The notes: generated by a model from the sequence alone, not told the origin. DNA of 64,000 nucleotides from Apoderus coryli (GCA_911728435.2 OU452212.1:1432563-1496562); one strand, 5' to 3'; positions 49,201-60,857 are shown, numbered from the stretch's first letter. A program made the numbers and translations.

Positions 49201-52200
49201 GACTTGGAATCTTGCAGTTGCACCTGGTTCTTTTTCTTCACTGGGAAGAAACTTGTTATACTAATCAATTTCTTATTTCCTGGATAATTACTTGACGTAG
49301 TGTTTTTAGCAATTCTCGGTGATGATCTTTTCATAGTATTTGATTGGTTACTATCTTTATTACTAATACTCTTTGTGTCTACACTTAATAAAGCTTGGCG
49401 CGTCACTCTTTTTTCTTCTCGTAAAGCTTTCAATTTCCTTTTAACTATTCTTGAGGCATTTGTGTCCAATATTCGACTAGAGAGCACTTTGTTGAGATTC
49501 CTCAACGATCGATTGGAAGACTTCTTTCGCGTAGTATTCAGTTTTTTCTTATTATTGCTAGTTTCTTTAGTATTTATTGCACTAGAGTCCGAGTTATCTG
49601 TGATTTTTCGTCTTCGTCGTGGGTAAATCACATCTTGGAGCGATACCAGGTTCCTTCTGCAGCGTTTGGCGGGCAGATTGGCAAGCATTCGTTGTATGGT
49701 GTCAGCTAGAAGAAGAGAAGATTTTCATCATCATGTTGTGAAGAAGAGAGTTGAAGAAACTTGGATGTAGTTGTTTTAAGATAGACTGTGTAGAACTCGA
49801 ACTCTAGGAGTAAAAATAGATGGAAAAGGAAGCATAGATGGTACGTACTATTCTGCTTCTTGTCTATCCTGCCGTTCGAAGAAACACTGAAGTAAAAGTA
49901 ATTCACAGAATATTCGACAAGTTGGATTGGTTGAGAATGTATTTACAGGAAGAACCTGTAGACCAAAACCATCAGGGTATTCTACAGACCACGATCTGGA
50001 AGATTTGAATGGTGGAAAAAATAGTTCCAATAGTCAATCGTGCAGTCCTGCATGAGAGCATCGACATCGACATAGAAGCCCCAAATATCAAATGGACACT
50101 TTGGGAATGGAGTAGACTATCTGACGAAGCATCCACAGCATAAATTTTAGTAACCTTTAATAGCACTTTTCTTTTCTTATATAAAGAACAAATGGATCGC
50201 ATCCAGACGATGAACAACACCATCATGGCAGAGCAAAGCTTAGATGTCACGAACTACAAAAGCTGAACTCTGGTTGCGAGGTTTTGAAGGTCTTATTCCA
50301 CAAAATTATACTGACAACAAGGACTACAGAATGAACCCTAGCCACTGCCGAACCATATCTCTCAAACTATTGAATCTAGACGTGTCAGAACAACTTTGAT
50401 GATGTGATGTTTCTAGCTTGACCGCCATCAGAAATACTGAAGGAGAGAGATTCCTGATCAGAGCTGAGCTGTTCATTGAGTCCGGTCAATTCAAGTCCAC
50501 CCCTAGTTTATAGACATCTCCCTATATCTAGGATAGCCGCGCAGGCGGCCCATGGGGAGATCAGTCGAAAAATGTCAGAAACTGTTGATCGATTGTTTTT
50601 ATTGCAGATGGCCTTTAAATTTAATCCGTATAGGCGATACTCCCACAGCCTTCCTTAGCCTCTGAAGGTGCTAGATATTTCAATGACAACTCGAACGCTT
50701 GACAAACGAAGACAGCAGATTCTAGGAATGATTTCATGTCAACTATTTAATGTGAAAACGATCTTTTAGCTAAAACCATAGGCGTAACATTAGTGGGGTC
50801 GACTAATATCTGCCACTTGTTATTTTTAATAGAATCAAAATGTGCAGATTACTCTGGACAAAGAAGGTACTCCTGTCATGAACGGCTAGGACGGGACGGA
50901 AATCTATTCGAAATTAAAAAAAAAAACACAAATATTTCAAATAGATTTTTCTCGCACACGTAGGTCCTAGCCAGACATGATAAGAGTACTTTTTTTCTCT
51001 AAAATAGTCTGAAGTTTTTTATCAGTCAACTCCCTTTAAATGTTACGCCTATGTTTTTAACTGAAACATTTCCACAACAAAACATTGCTCGTATTAAACC
51101 CTCATACACAACCAAAGTGTCACCTTTCTATAGATAAGATAGAATGGGAAGAATTTTGAAAAAATCAATGCCAAGAGGCTACGTTTAAAGAGCCTTCGGT
51201 TGTAAGTCAGTTCAGTTTCAGGGCGCCCTGTATTATAGCTACACAATGAATGGCATAGCCGTGTAGATACGAGGGTTTATTTTGACAGTGATCTTCTTGT
51301 TTAGAATATAAGATATATTTTTCAAAGTAATAGGTAACTTACCATCACTAGGTCTTTGACGTGGGCCTTCAATTTTCTTATACGTCTTCTTTTCAGATGG
51401 ATCAGTCTTTTGTCTAGGATGGATGCGGTGGACCAAACCTATTGTATATTTTGATTAAACATAATTAATAATAAGTCATTGCTATAACATCCTAAACTAA
51501 CTCAACTATTAGTCCATTCAAAAAGGCTATAGGATGACACCGAGGGAGTGACCACTTTTGGCAATACATGTACATTTAGCTAGAAATCATTGGCGATCAT
51601 TAGGAAATCGTTGGAAATCCCACTAAATTAGTGGAAATCGCGGCAATCAATGTGGCAATCCCGGAAATCATCTGACAATCGCGAAAAAAATCAGTTGGAA
51701 ATCCCGGCAGTCAATGTGGAAATCGCGGCAATCACTAGACGCATGGCGCCGGGCAGTTGCGCAAACCTCCTAATTTTTCGCGCGTGAACGCACTAAAAAA
51801 ATGAGATAAAGACGGATATAATCATTTTTAAATTCCCTGAGACGATTAAGACCATTTCCAGATGGAAGACTGTCTGTCTGTCTGTGTGTGTGCCCAAACG
51901 CTTTAACCAATTGAGCTAAATTTTGGTATATGAGTTTGGGGGAGTCCTAGGATGAACCCATTAGTTTTTGGTTGAAATCGCTTAAGCCCTGTGATAGGAG
52001 TGCACAAAAACGCTAAATTTACGGCGATAGGTCACTTTTGACATTTGCCCTCATAAATTTTGAGAAAATTGCGTTTAAAATTTCACCAATTAGGTGGTTG
52101 GAACATATCTTATTACAATAACTAGGTATAATACAATATTTTCAAAGAGGGTTTTGTGGCGTCATTGATAGAGCGTTCGCTTCGCATGCGGAAGAGTATG

Positions 52201-55200
52201 GGTTCGAATCCCAGCTCTGGCAATACTTTTTTTTTTAATAAAGCAGTTAATTTGTTACGTTAGTTTATTGGAAATAATGAACATAATACAATAATAGTTG
52301 ACAAAGAAACAGAGAAGCAGAACTGTGAAAAGGGAAGTGTAAGTGGACGTAAAAATACTGAAAATAGTGAAAGTAGCGGTCATTTTGCCCTATATGACTC
52401 ATGTGATGAACTTTTGTCTTTTAAACTCCGTCTTCCCGCAATCCTGGAAGAGAGCAAAACACACAACCCTAAATGTTTTGAGACCGATTAGCATTCTCCC
52501 TACAATGTCTAAAATTCTAGAAAAGTTAATTGAAAGCCAGCTGCCTTAATAAGAAAAGTGTAATTCCAAGCGTACAACCGGGATTTAGACCGGGTTATGA
52601 CTGTGTCTCAGCCCTTTTAAATATTACTGACGACATTTTGGAAGCCACGGACAGGGGAAAGTTGACGGTGTTGATCCTTGCTGATTTTGCTAAGGCATTT
52701 GACACGCTTGACCACAGCCTGATGAAGTGGATATTAAGATATGTCCGGTTATCGGATTCGTCATTAAGACTTTTTACTGATTATCTTGATGAGAGATCAC
52801 AAGCAGTCACTTACAAAAGTAAATTGTCTTCTTTTTTGGAGATTAGTAAGGGAGTTCCAGGGATCGATACTGGGTCCGCTCTTGTTCACTTTGTACACCT
52901 CAAATTTTCCATCTGCTTTTATATTATGCCAACAGCATTACTACGCTGACGATACACAGATGTATCTGTCATTCACTCTTGATGAGGCTCCTCAGGCAAT
53001 TGCAGCTTTTAATGCGGATTTGTGCTTTCTCGCGAGAGCATTGCTTAAAACTCAATCCCGATAAGACAGTTGGCATTTTATTCGGTAGAAGAGGGGACAG
53101 ACACAGACAGACATTTCTTGAGCTCTATACGGACGGTTTGAGTTTGGAGGGGAAACCAGTTGAATTTAGGACCGTAGTGAGAAATCTGGGACTCTTAATA
53201 GATCAGAACGTCAGATATGAGGAGTATATTTCAAAACGCATCCAAATTGAATGAATCTTAAATTAATATTTCAGCACCGCTCTGTGTTGAGTGTTCCTAT
53301 AAAAGCAAAATTATGCGAGGCTTTAGTCTTATCACAACTTAACTACTGCGATGTCATCTACGCTCCATGCATTACGCAGATCTCAAAATCCCGTTTACAG
53401 AATTCGTGTCTTCGCCTGATTTTCGGAATACGGAAATTTCAAAGGATATCTCACACTTTGTCTGCGATCAGATGGCTAAACATGGAAGACCGAAGATACT
53501 ATCATTCTATATGTCGTTTTCACAAAATTTTGTGTGACAAATCTCCACCCTATTTGTACCAGAAAATAAGATACCGCACAGATGTTCATAATATAAATGT
53601 GCGTCACAAACATGCCCTTACCCCACTTGTTCACTCTACGGAAATGTGTAAACGATCTTTCTCCTTTATAACGAAATACATGAATGAATTCTCATATGAT
53701 TTAAGAACATTATCAAAAAATTTATTTAGAATTAAATTACATAATATGCTAATTTGTAAACCAAATTTGAGTTAGATACGTTCATTTATTGTAGGCTTTT
53801 TTGATTTGATTAATGAGCTTTGAGTTGTACCTAGTTTTTTATTGTCTATTTTATAGTTGTATGTTATTATTATTGTATGTTTGGTAGCAATTTTTTTTTG
53901 TAACATTATGTTATATTTTCAGGGTTAGCTGAACAGAACAGTGACATCTGCCACTGTACTGAAACTCGCCCTTTAATAAAGTCCTTTATTATTATTATTA
54001 TTTGGAGTTTCATATATCTATATTGAAAGGATGGCTGAAGATTTTCTACAGTTGCTAAAACCAATTTCAATAGCACAATATGTGCATTTTTATCTCAAAC
54101 AGGAAAAATTTACTGGCTATTTTTGACAATTTTTAAGAAGAAAGAAGCTTTCGTTAATATCAATCATTTAAAAAGCTCTAACCTCCTTTCACATTTTGGC
54201 ATATATAGCGATATCTATCGGTTGCTTTTTGAAATATCGATGACTTTGACAATGTGTCAAATATTTACTAAAAGGTATGCGGTTTACGAAATGGTTAAGT
54301 TTACGCTCGAAGAAAAAGGGGAAATATTGAAAACTTACTTCCAAAAGGGTGTCTTCAACCGAAACTGCAAGAAAAATGCGCACAAAATTCGGAAGAAATA
54401 AAGCGCCTTGCAGGCAGTTTGTGGATAAATTTGTGAAGCGTGTGCGTGAAAGTGGCTCGTTAATGGACCAAGCAACGCGTTTCCGTGCTCGTCCAGTGCG
54501 CTCAATCGAAAATATTGCTGCTGTTGCCGAAAGTGTGAGTTACAATTCATCAACATCAACTCGACACCGTTCGCAGGAATTGAACATTTCTCGCACGTCT
54601 CCTCAAAGAGTTTTGACGAAGGACCTCGTACAAAATTCAATTGGTGCAAGAGCTGAAGCCGCACGACCATCCGATGCGACTTCGGTTTGCCCAATAGGCC
54701 GAATAACGCTTGATGGAAAATCATCTTTTCGGATGAAGCACATTTCCACCTCGGTGGTTATGTCAATGAGTAAAACTGCCGCATTTGGGGCTCAGAAAAT
54801 CCAACACGTAATCATGGAAAAGCCAATGCAAAAGTTGATAATAACTCACACTCACCTCTACGTTTCCGTCGCGACTTCGCTCCAAACGGCCTGTATTTAC
54901 ATTTCTTCCTCACCATCATCCACGTCCAATCCTCACCGCACTCCAAGATATGCCGATGCAATTCACCTAAAGAATTACACTGTTTACTACACTTTGCGCA
55001 CAATCTGGCATCGCTGCGTTTCCACAACTTGCACTGAGCATTCAGTTCCACAACACCAACTTTACCCAAGACAGGTATGCTTAGATGCCGATACAATTCA
55101 CTTTGGTTGCCCACCATTTCGTAATGCTGAACCCACACATTTTGATGGTAGAGCGTTTTGTGTTCGAGGAGGTATTTCATGTTTGGGAATTTGTTGCCGC

Positions 55201-58200
55201 ATGCAGCGCAGATGTACATTCGGCTTCGGGCCCATTCACCTGCAATCATAGAAATAATATGTACATACGAAGCAACGTAACTAATTGCAAGAGCTGAGAT
55301 TTGAACTCAGGACTTTTGCGTGTAAAGCGGGTACTCTACCACTGAGCTACAATCTTATGGTGACTTTTATAAGCCGCCCCAGCAGAGGGTCGTCTTCGAG
55401 AGCCCATGCCACTTGTAAACCATTGTTTTTCTAAATCAATGACATATCTTTCATATTCTTCCTGATTTTGCACCAACAACGTTCGTCATCACCTGGCTTC
55501 AAGAAAGTTCGCAAATTATGAAACCATTTCAGTTCACAGCGTACCAGTTTCGCTGCTACCTGTAAACTGTCCGTTGCAGATTCGTATTTTTGGAAAAATG
55601 ACCCAAAGAGATGTTACAAGCAATTTTGAACTTTATGGAATCGTCTACAGCAGTGGTCGCCAACCTTCTGAATGTATTGAGCACCTTCGGTCATTGTAGA
55701 ATGTACAGTGAGCTACTTTTTTTTTTGAATGTACAGGGTTTTTGGGGCCTTTGTGTGGTATAGGACGCTATCATACAGGACCTAATCAAGACCTAAGAAA
55801 TTTTCCTTAATGACCGTTTAGGCGTATGTCATTTGGCATGAAAATATCCCTTCGTAATATCATTGTCCTGCGTAAATTTCACGACCCCATTATTAGGAAA
55901 ACAGATTTCAATTTTTTGGGGCCTTGGTTTGGTATAGGACGCTATCATACCGGACCTAATCAAGACCTAAGAAACTATCCTTAATGACAGTTCCGAAGAA
56001 TGTCGTTTGGCATGCAAATAGCCCTTCATAATATCATTGTCCTGCGTAAATATCACGACCCCATTATTAGGGAACCAGATTTCAATTTTTTGGGGCCTTG
56101 GTTTGGTATAGGACGCTATCATACTGGACCTAATCAAGACCTAAGAAACTATCCTTAATGACCGTTCCGAAGAATGTCGTTTGGCATGCAAATAGCCCTT
56201 CATAATATCATTGTCCTGCGTAAATATCACGACCCCATTATTAGGGAACCAGATTTCAATTTTTTGGGGCCTTGGTTTGGTATAGGACGCTATCATACTG
56301 GACCTAATCAAGACCTAAGAAACTATCCTTAATGACCGTTCCGAAGAATGTCGTTTGGCATGCAAATAGCCCTTCATAATATCATTGTCCTGCGTAAATT
56401 TCACGACCCCATTATTAGGAAAACAGATTTCAATGTTTTGGGGCCTTAGTTTGGTATAGGACGCTATCATACAGGATCTAATCAAGACCTAAGAAACTAT
56501 CTTTAATGACCGTTGCGAAGAATGTCGTTTGGCATGCAAATAGCCCTTGATAATATCATTGTCTTGCGTAAATTTCACGACCCCATTATTAGGGAACCAG
56601 ATTTCAATTTTTTGGGGCCTTGGTTTGGTATAGGACGCTATCATACTGGACCTAATCAAGACCTAAGAAACTATCCTTAATGACCGTTCCGAAGAATGTC
56701 GTTTGGCATGCAAATAGCCCTTCATAATATCATTGTCCTGCGTAAATTTCACGACCCCATTATTAGGAAAACAGATTTCAATTTTTTGGAGCCTTGGTTT
56801 GGTATAGGACGCTATCATACAGGACCTAATCAAGACCTAAGAAACTATCCTTAATGACCGTTCCGAAGAATGTCGTTTGGCATGCAAATAGCCCTTCATA
56901 ATATCATTGTCCTGCGTAAATATCACGACCCCATTATTAGGGAACCAGATTTCAATTTTTTGGGGCCTTGGTTTGGTATAGGACGCTATCATACTGGACC
57001 TAATCAAGACCTAAGAAACTATCCTTAATGACCGTTCCGAAGAATGTCGTTTGGCATGCAAATAGCCCTTCATAATATCATTGTCCTGCGTAAATTTCAC
57101 GACCCCATTATTAGGAAAACAGATTTCAATTTTTTGGAGCCTTGGTTTGGTATAGGACGCTATCATACAGGACCTAATCAGACCTAAGAAACTCTTCTAA
57201 AGGACCGTTCCGAAGAATCGGCTGTAGGCCCACATCTCAAAATCTTCAAGACGTTTTATATCTTTGTTGTTAAGTGTCCAGGCTTCTACACCGTATAGGA
57301 GGGTACAGAACACATAGCATCTCATAAGACGGATCCTCAGGGGCAACCCCAAATCTCTACAGCATAAGACTTTACTCATCTTCCCAAAAACAGATTGGCT
57401 ATCAGCGTTACTTGTCAGAATCAGACAGAGCAACTATACTAAGTACCTACAGGTTTTTTTATCTTGTCTTTGTTTCTGTGTTAGTGTGTAAGTGTTAATC
57501 TGTTTTTTTATATTTCTTTGCATTAGATGTAAGTGCTGTTGTAGTTTAGGGCTTAGTCGCTACAATTGTAATTACTGCCTTGGCGGTGTTTTTGTGTACT
57601 GTTCAATAAATAAATAAATAAATAAAATACTGCCAACATATTTTATTTGATTGACTTGCTGTAACGTTTTGCCTCTAACTGTTATGTTATGTTGTTTGCT
57701 GATCACTAACACTTTCGTCTTTTTGATGTCAAGACCAGCCGTGGCACATTCTGAAACAACTCTGTCAAGGATGTCCTGCAGATCTTCCTGATTGGACGCC
57801 AAGAGCACCGTGTGATCTGCGTACTGTAAATTGTTAATGGCCTCACGATTGACAATAATGCCCGCTGACATTCCGGAAAGTGCTTCTCTAAAAATTCTCT
57901 CGGAGTAAACATTAAAAAGAAGAGGAGACATGATGCAACCTTGCCTTACTCCTCTCTTAATATCGATCGCAGTTGAATCAACTCTTATTTCTCCCATCCA
58001 GTCCAATGTCTCTGAGGATCTCTATTAGTATGTTGTGTCGGACACGATCAAAAGCCTTTTGAAAGTCTATAAAGCAAGCATAAAGATCAATTGAAATATC
58101 CCGACTTCTCTGAGCAAGCACATTTGCTTGATGCAGCGGTGGCCCTCGGAATAGCTTTGAAACAGTGGAGAAAAGGCGGAGTCGATATACGATTACCTCT

Positions 58201-60832
58201 AATCCGATATTGTTACAGATTCGATATTAGACTGCAACTATTGGTAATGATCGTTCCTAGACCAGATACCATTAGAAAGTTCCCACCCGAAATAGAATTC
58301 AACATTAAAAATCCGCTTGATTTCTATCAAATACCCAAAAAAACTCACAATAACACGGAAACCACAATGAAGTCGAAGGAAATCAGTTGAAACCTCTAGA
58401 GAAATTGTATACGAGGTCCGCACAAAACAACTGGTAAGTGAGATGATCAGATCTCAATAAAATTACATATAATCGCTAATTGTACATTCTGTCGAATCTA
58501 GGGGAAAGTCAAGGATGTATTGATGGTAAAATCAATAATCGGAAAACCACATTGGGGATTTTTCCACTGAGGTAAATTTGATTGAAAAAGTCCGTTAACA
58601 CCTCTAGAGCCCTGCTGTCATGAATAACGCACACAGGTCTGTAATCAGTCATTATTTTTGCTGCCGGATTTGGAGATTGGAGCAATGAAACTAGTCTTCC
58701 ACAACAGGGGGGAAGCAACTCGAGCCGAGCGAACAGTTACAAATAATCTGCAGGGGCTCGACCAGAGAAAAAAACCACGATCTTTTAAGGAATCAAGCTC
58801 ATCCCACACATCTGCAGCGGAGACACGAAATTCAGAAATGCGGGAGGAGCCCTTATGGAAGAAATCTGACTGAAAATAAGTGGCAAACATATCCCCTTAA
58901 ATTAGTATATTAAAGATACTAACCTGTAAGTTCCACCACTTCATCCTTCTTCCGCACTGCATTCGTTGGCAATTCAAAGTTCTCAGTCTCCTGCGACGAA
59001 CATATCAGCGCAATATGATCTGACCGATCAATTTCACTCTCACTCGGTAGTGACGATGTCGATACTAAATTCAAATAACTCGGAATTACCCGGTCTTCCG
59101 CACCATTCACAAACTGATCCGAACTCAGTTTACAATCACTTGACACAACGACTTCATCAATGGCCTCACTAACACTAGCCACGATAAAATCAACGATATC
59201 ACGGATTTCACTGAAGGTATTATCACTATCACTGGAAGAAGACGTTGATGATAGTGCTTCACGATGATTATCCAATAGAGCTTGCTTACTAGCTTCTTCT
59301 TTGAGATCTTCAAACGGGCCTCGCCGATCTAGTATCCGGTTAAGTTCCTCACGACGCAACTTGCTCTTATATTCGTCACTGCCAGTGTACTCCAACATTT
59401 CTTTAGCAGTCTTTTTGTCATCAACAATCTTCTGTTGGCGTTTTTTGATAACTAATTGCGTCCAAATATCCAATTTGCTAAGATCTCTGTTCTCTTTCTG
59501 TTGTAGTATACTAGCCTGGAACTTTCTACGCGTAAAATACTTGTAATGCACTTCATCAGTTTTTATTGGTGTTTTTTTCTTTGACGGCTTAGCACCGTAT
59601 TCGACCTGCGATTCGAAATCTTCACCAAACTGGGAATTGAGAACTAACGACGCTACTGGAGTTACAGCGTTTAAACTCACGTCGCATCCAAAGTTCTCAA
59701 TATTCGAACTTTGAATCTCCACACCGCTTGTGTTGATTTTCTCGAAATTCGATATACGCGATTCAGATTCTTCATTTTTGAATAACTTACCATCGATGTA
59801 GTGTAGTAAGTTCTCTTCGATATTGCACTTGATACGGTTGAAGAATGCTTTATCGAAAACATCGTCGAATGTTAATGAGCTGATTTTTAAGTTATCGATT
59901 GAGTGATCAGTGATTTTTTTGATGCGATAGAAATTGTCGAATTCTGGATATGGATTGATCGATTTATCGATTAGTTTAGTATTTAATTTTCGATTATTAC
60001 TATTTTGTTGCTTCTTTTTTAACGATTCAGATTCTTTCGCAAGTGCTTGTAATCGTTTACTTCGCTTAAGAGCTATTTTCGAACTCTTAACTCCGAGCCT
60101 TTTACCACGAATTAATTTATTATTAGTATTTTCAGATTTTCTGACACTTATTTCTTCACTATTCGACTTTAATTTCAGTTTGCTTCGCGTTAGCTTTATC
60201 AAAGGCAATTCATCTGATCTAACATCACTGTCATCAAGCTCTTCTAGCTTCACTAAAGCCACTGTAGCATAATCCTTAGTTTCAAGAAGATTATGAATGG
60301 TAACCTCATGATCTTTAAGTAAACTAACACTTAGAAATCGATCCTCGCAAGTAAGACAACCGAAATATTTCGAAGGATGTTCTTTAGTGAGATGTTGAAA
60401 GAGATCACTCAGCGTGTGCTCCGAACTGTTGAGTTTATCACAATGGAAACACGGTGTAGAAGTTAATTGGGTGGAACGACGTGCGGAAACACGTCGAGTT
60501 TTGCTTGAATGAACTCGTTCGACATGTTTTTGCCGTAGATTCGCGCACACAAATGTCCGATCGCAGTAAAGACACAATAGTTTCCGTGAAGGAGGATTGG
60601 GACTCAGCTGCTTGGGTGATTGAAATGTTGTGAGAACGCCCTGGACTTTGTCGAGAGGTACGCTGCAACAAAGGCTGCTAGATTTCGAGGAGGTGTCTTC
60701 ATCGGTGTTTGAGGCAGGCGGTTCGATTGTTGTTGCTGTTGAAGCAGAGGAGGAAGATGAGGCATCGTCGTCTTGTGTGCATTGTTTGGTTGATGGTGGG
60801 CTGGTGGAAGCGATAACGGCGTTGTTTACCAT
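37208..60832 (-). CDS. very large zinc-finger protein, 4130 residues, six coding exons; identity not recognised
   Basis: Exons on the minus strand: 60832-58924, 55239-54856, 51438-51343, 49705-41434 (8272 bp), 41324-40586, 38200-37208. All borders are GT-AG, phases agree, and the sum is exactly 12393 nt. The start is supported by an in-frame TAA four codons upstream and an acceptor at about 60857, so an untranslated first exon lies upstream. Fingers: C87/C90/H103/H108, C128/C131/H147/H152, C159/C162/H175/H180, C647/C650/H663/H668, C717/C720/H733/C737, C3168/C3171/H3184/H3190. An AT-hook (KRKRGRPFK) lies near residue 980. Residues about 800-3550 are low-complexity Glu/Asn/Ser-rich with some fourteen basic clusters such as NKRKGKRKYTRK, AKRRGRKKTNKK, NRRRGRRSRK. 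The C terminus is acidic then basic (DDDDDDEEEDKPDD, DVYDFEETQD, KKKPSKFKTPRKRSRAK). Probably nuclear and DNA- or chromatin-bound (inference). The exon 54856-55239 is conserved-looking, dense in Cys/His. Confidence 0.9.
38577..38920 (+). mobile_element. CAGGGTG-ended mariner-type fragment in intron 5 of the large gene
   Basis: End CAGGGTGACTCAC at 38577, then plus-strand transposase C terminus: INWPARTPDLTKMDFFFWGY, VKDNVYRLPPTTKEDMKMRI, the DDxD mariner-type catalytic end. Most of the transposase is missing. A CACCCTG at 40038-40044 might be a partner but its inner sequence does not match. The rest of the intron (38201-40585) shows nothing recognisable. Confidence 0.7.
49706..51342. other. 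intron 3 of the large gene
   Basis: Contains one MITE (50775-51052). 49706-50770 was read in all frames without a recognisable domain. A perfect 12-bp palindrome CAGGGCGCCCTG lies at about 51220-51232. Confidence 0.6.
50775..51052. mobile_element. foldback-type MITE, ~280 bp
   Basis: Ends ACCATAGGCGTAACATT and AATGTTACGCCTATG are inverse complements. Interior blocks are also inverted (GGCTAGGACG...AAATCTATT against AATAGATTT...CCTAGCC). No coding. Confidence 0.65.
51575..51745. repeat. degenerate minisatellite of GGAAATCNNGGCAATCA units
   Basis: About ten irregular units of 12-17 bp such as GGAAATCGCGGCAATCAATG, GGCAATCCCGGAAATCATC, GGAAATCCCGGCAGTCAATG. In intron 2 of the large gene. Confidence 0.7.
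51866..52149 (+). mobile_element. GTCT-microsatellite element of unknown class
   Basis: Starts with GACTGTCTGTCTGTCTGTG and then a block CCAAACGCTTTAACCAATTG, GCTAAATTTTGGTATATG that resembles the block after the microsatellite in copy B at 1775-1820. Probably another Helentron/DINE-like or SINE-like element; its right end joins the tRNA-like sequence. Confidence 0.4.
52150..52222 (+). tRNA. tRNA-Ala(CGC)-like pseudogene or SINE head
   Basis: Anticodon arm TTCGC-TTCGCAT-GCGGA with anticodon CGC, T arm TGGGTTCGAATCCCA perfect, box A-like TGGCGTCATTGATAGAGC, then a T run (pol III terminator). The acceptor strands do not pair and the D stem is poor, so it is unlikely to be a working tRNA. Confidence 0.4.
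52343..54002 (+). mobile_element. CR1-type LINE, 5'-truncated, frameshifted
   Basis: SILPTMSKILEKLIESQL, VQPGFRPGYDCVSALLNITD, LTVLILADFAKAFDTLDHSL (first Asp), YLDERSQAVTYKSKLSSFLE, GSILGPLLFTLYTSNFPSAF, QHYYADDTQMYLSFTLDEAP (YADD), LNPDKTVGILFGRRG, VVRNLGLLIDQNVRYEEYIS, then to 53775 LSQLNYCDVIYAPCITQISK, LRLIFGIRKFQRISHTLSAI. Frameshifts near 52545, 52865, 53050 and a stop at 53254. Ends with a polyadenylation-like AATAAAG and a (TTA)n tail at 53985-54002. In intron 2 of the large gene, opposite strand. Confidence 0.85.
54287..54845 (+). mobile_element. mariner-type transposase remnant abutting a host exon
   Basis: Plus strand: MVKFTLEEKGEILKTYFQKG, ARKMRTKFGRNKAP, FVDKFVKRVRESGSLMDQAT, RSIENIAAVAESVSYNSSTS, TRHRSQELNISRTSPQRVL; after a frameshift FSDEAHFHLGGYV-type text and NPTRNHGKANA. 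Decayed and lacking ends. It stops about 10 bp from the donor site of the exon 54856-55239 of the large gene on the other strand. Confidence 0.7.
55286..55357 (-). tRNA. tRNA-like pseudogene, anticodon TAC (Val-type loop)
   Basis: Minus strand: box A TAGCTCAGTGGTAGAGT with a good D stem, anticodon loop TTTACAC, T arm CTGAGTTCAAATCTCAG. The anticodon stem (CCCGC/GCAAA) and acceptor stem do not pair, so it is judged non-functional. Confidence 0.4.
55651..55730 (+). mobile_element. hAT-type terminal sequence (left end only)
   Basis: CAGTGGTCGCCAACCTTCTG at 55651 is a classic hAT terminal inverted repeat. No matching right end was found to the right; the satellite starts about 80 bp inside it. 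Confidence 0.45.
55731..57212. repeat. 174-bp satellite, nine copies
   Basis: The marker GGTATAGGAC occurs at 55757, 55931, 56105, 56279, 56453, 56627, 56801, 56975 and 57149, every step exactly 174 bp. Units differ by few substitutions (for example ATACAGG/ATACTGG, AGGAAAACAG/AGGGAACCAG); the first is the most divergent. The array ends at GACCGTTCCGAAGAA where RTE LINE sequence begins. In intron 1 of the large gene. No open reading frame or known element matched. Confidence 0.95.
57213..58090 (-). mobile_element. RTE-type LINE remnant, split by a foreign AAAT tail
   Basis: Minus strand: 58090-57640 reads ACFIDFQKAFDRVRHNILIE, IDIKRGVRQGCIMSPLLFNV, REAINNLQYADHTVLLASNQ (YADH), LDIKKTKVLVISKQHNITVR, VNQIKYVGS; after the insert, 57433-57213 reads ILTSNADSQSVFGKMSKVLC, RIRLMRCYVFCTLLYGVEAW, RLEDFEMWAYSRF. 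The insert 57440-57628 is a plus-strand LINE/SINE 3' end with (AAAT)n. The element borders the satellite on its left. Confidence 0.8.
58091..58520. other. unassigned open sequence in intron 1 of the large gene
   Basis: A plus-strand open stretch of about 99 codons (58091-58390; LRLLV-type hydrophobic core, PRPDTIRKFPPEIEFNIKN) was not recognised. Nothing else was seen; it may be part of a decayed retroelement. Confidence 0.2.
58530..58890 (-). pseudogene. LINE reverse transcriptase 5' fragment
   Basis: Minus strand: FRVSAADVWDELDSLKDRGF, LLWKTSFIAPISKSGSKNND, RPVCVIHDSRALEVLTDFFN, QIYLSGKIPNVVF. These match the region before RT block 1 of jockey/R1-type elements (xxVxxxLxxLK..., LWKxSxIxPIxKSG). 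It starts only ~35 bp from the donor of coding exon 1. Confidence 0.6.
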
Positions 60833-60857
60833 GCTGGGAGGTTAAGAACGTAGTTTC

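Noticed and set aside
41461..49626. Many plus-strand open readings of 60-250 codons opposite the 8.27-kb exon (for example 45415-46173)
   Set aside because: They are antisense shadows: the minus-strand coding is rich in Ser/Glu/Lys codons whose complements avoid stops. No domain is recognisable, and the minus frame is open for 2752 codons.
52150..52222. Functional tRNA-Ala gene
   Set aside because: Acceptor strands do not pair and the D stem is mismatched, so called only as tRNA-like.
58091..58390. 99-codon plus-strand open reading as a gene
   Set aside because: No recognisable motif, lies inside an intron next to RTE debris, and the length is within chance for this composition once decayed elements are considered.
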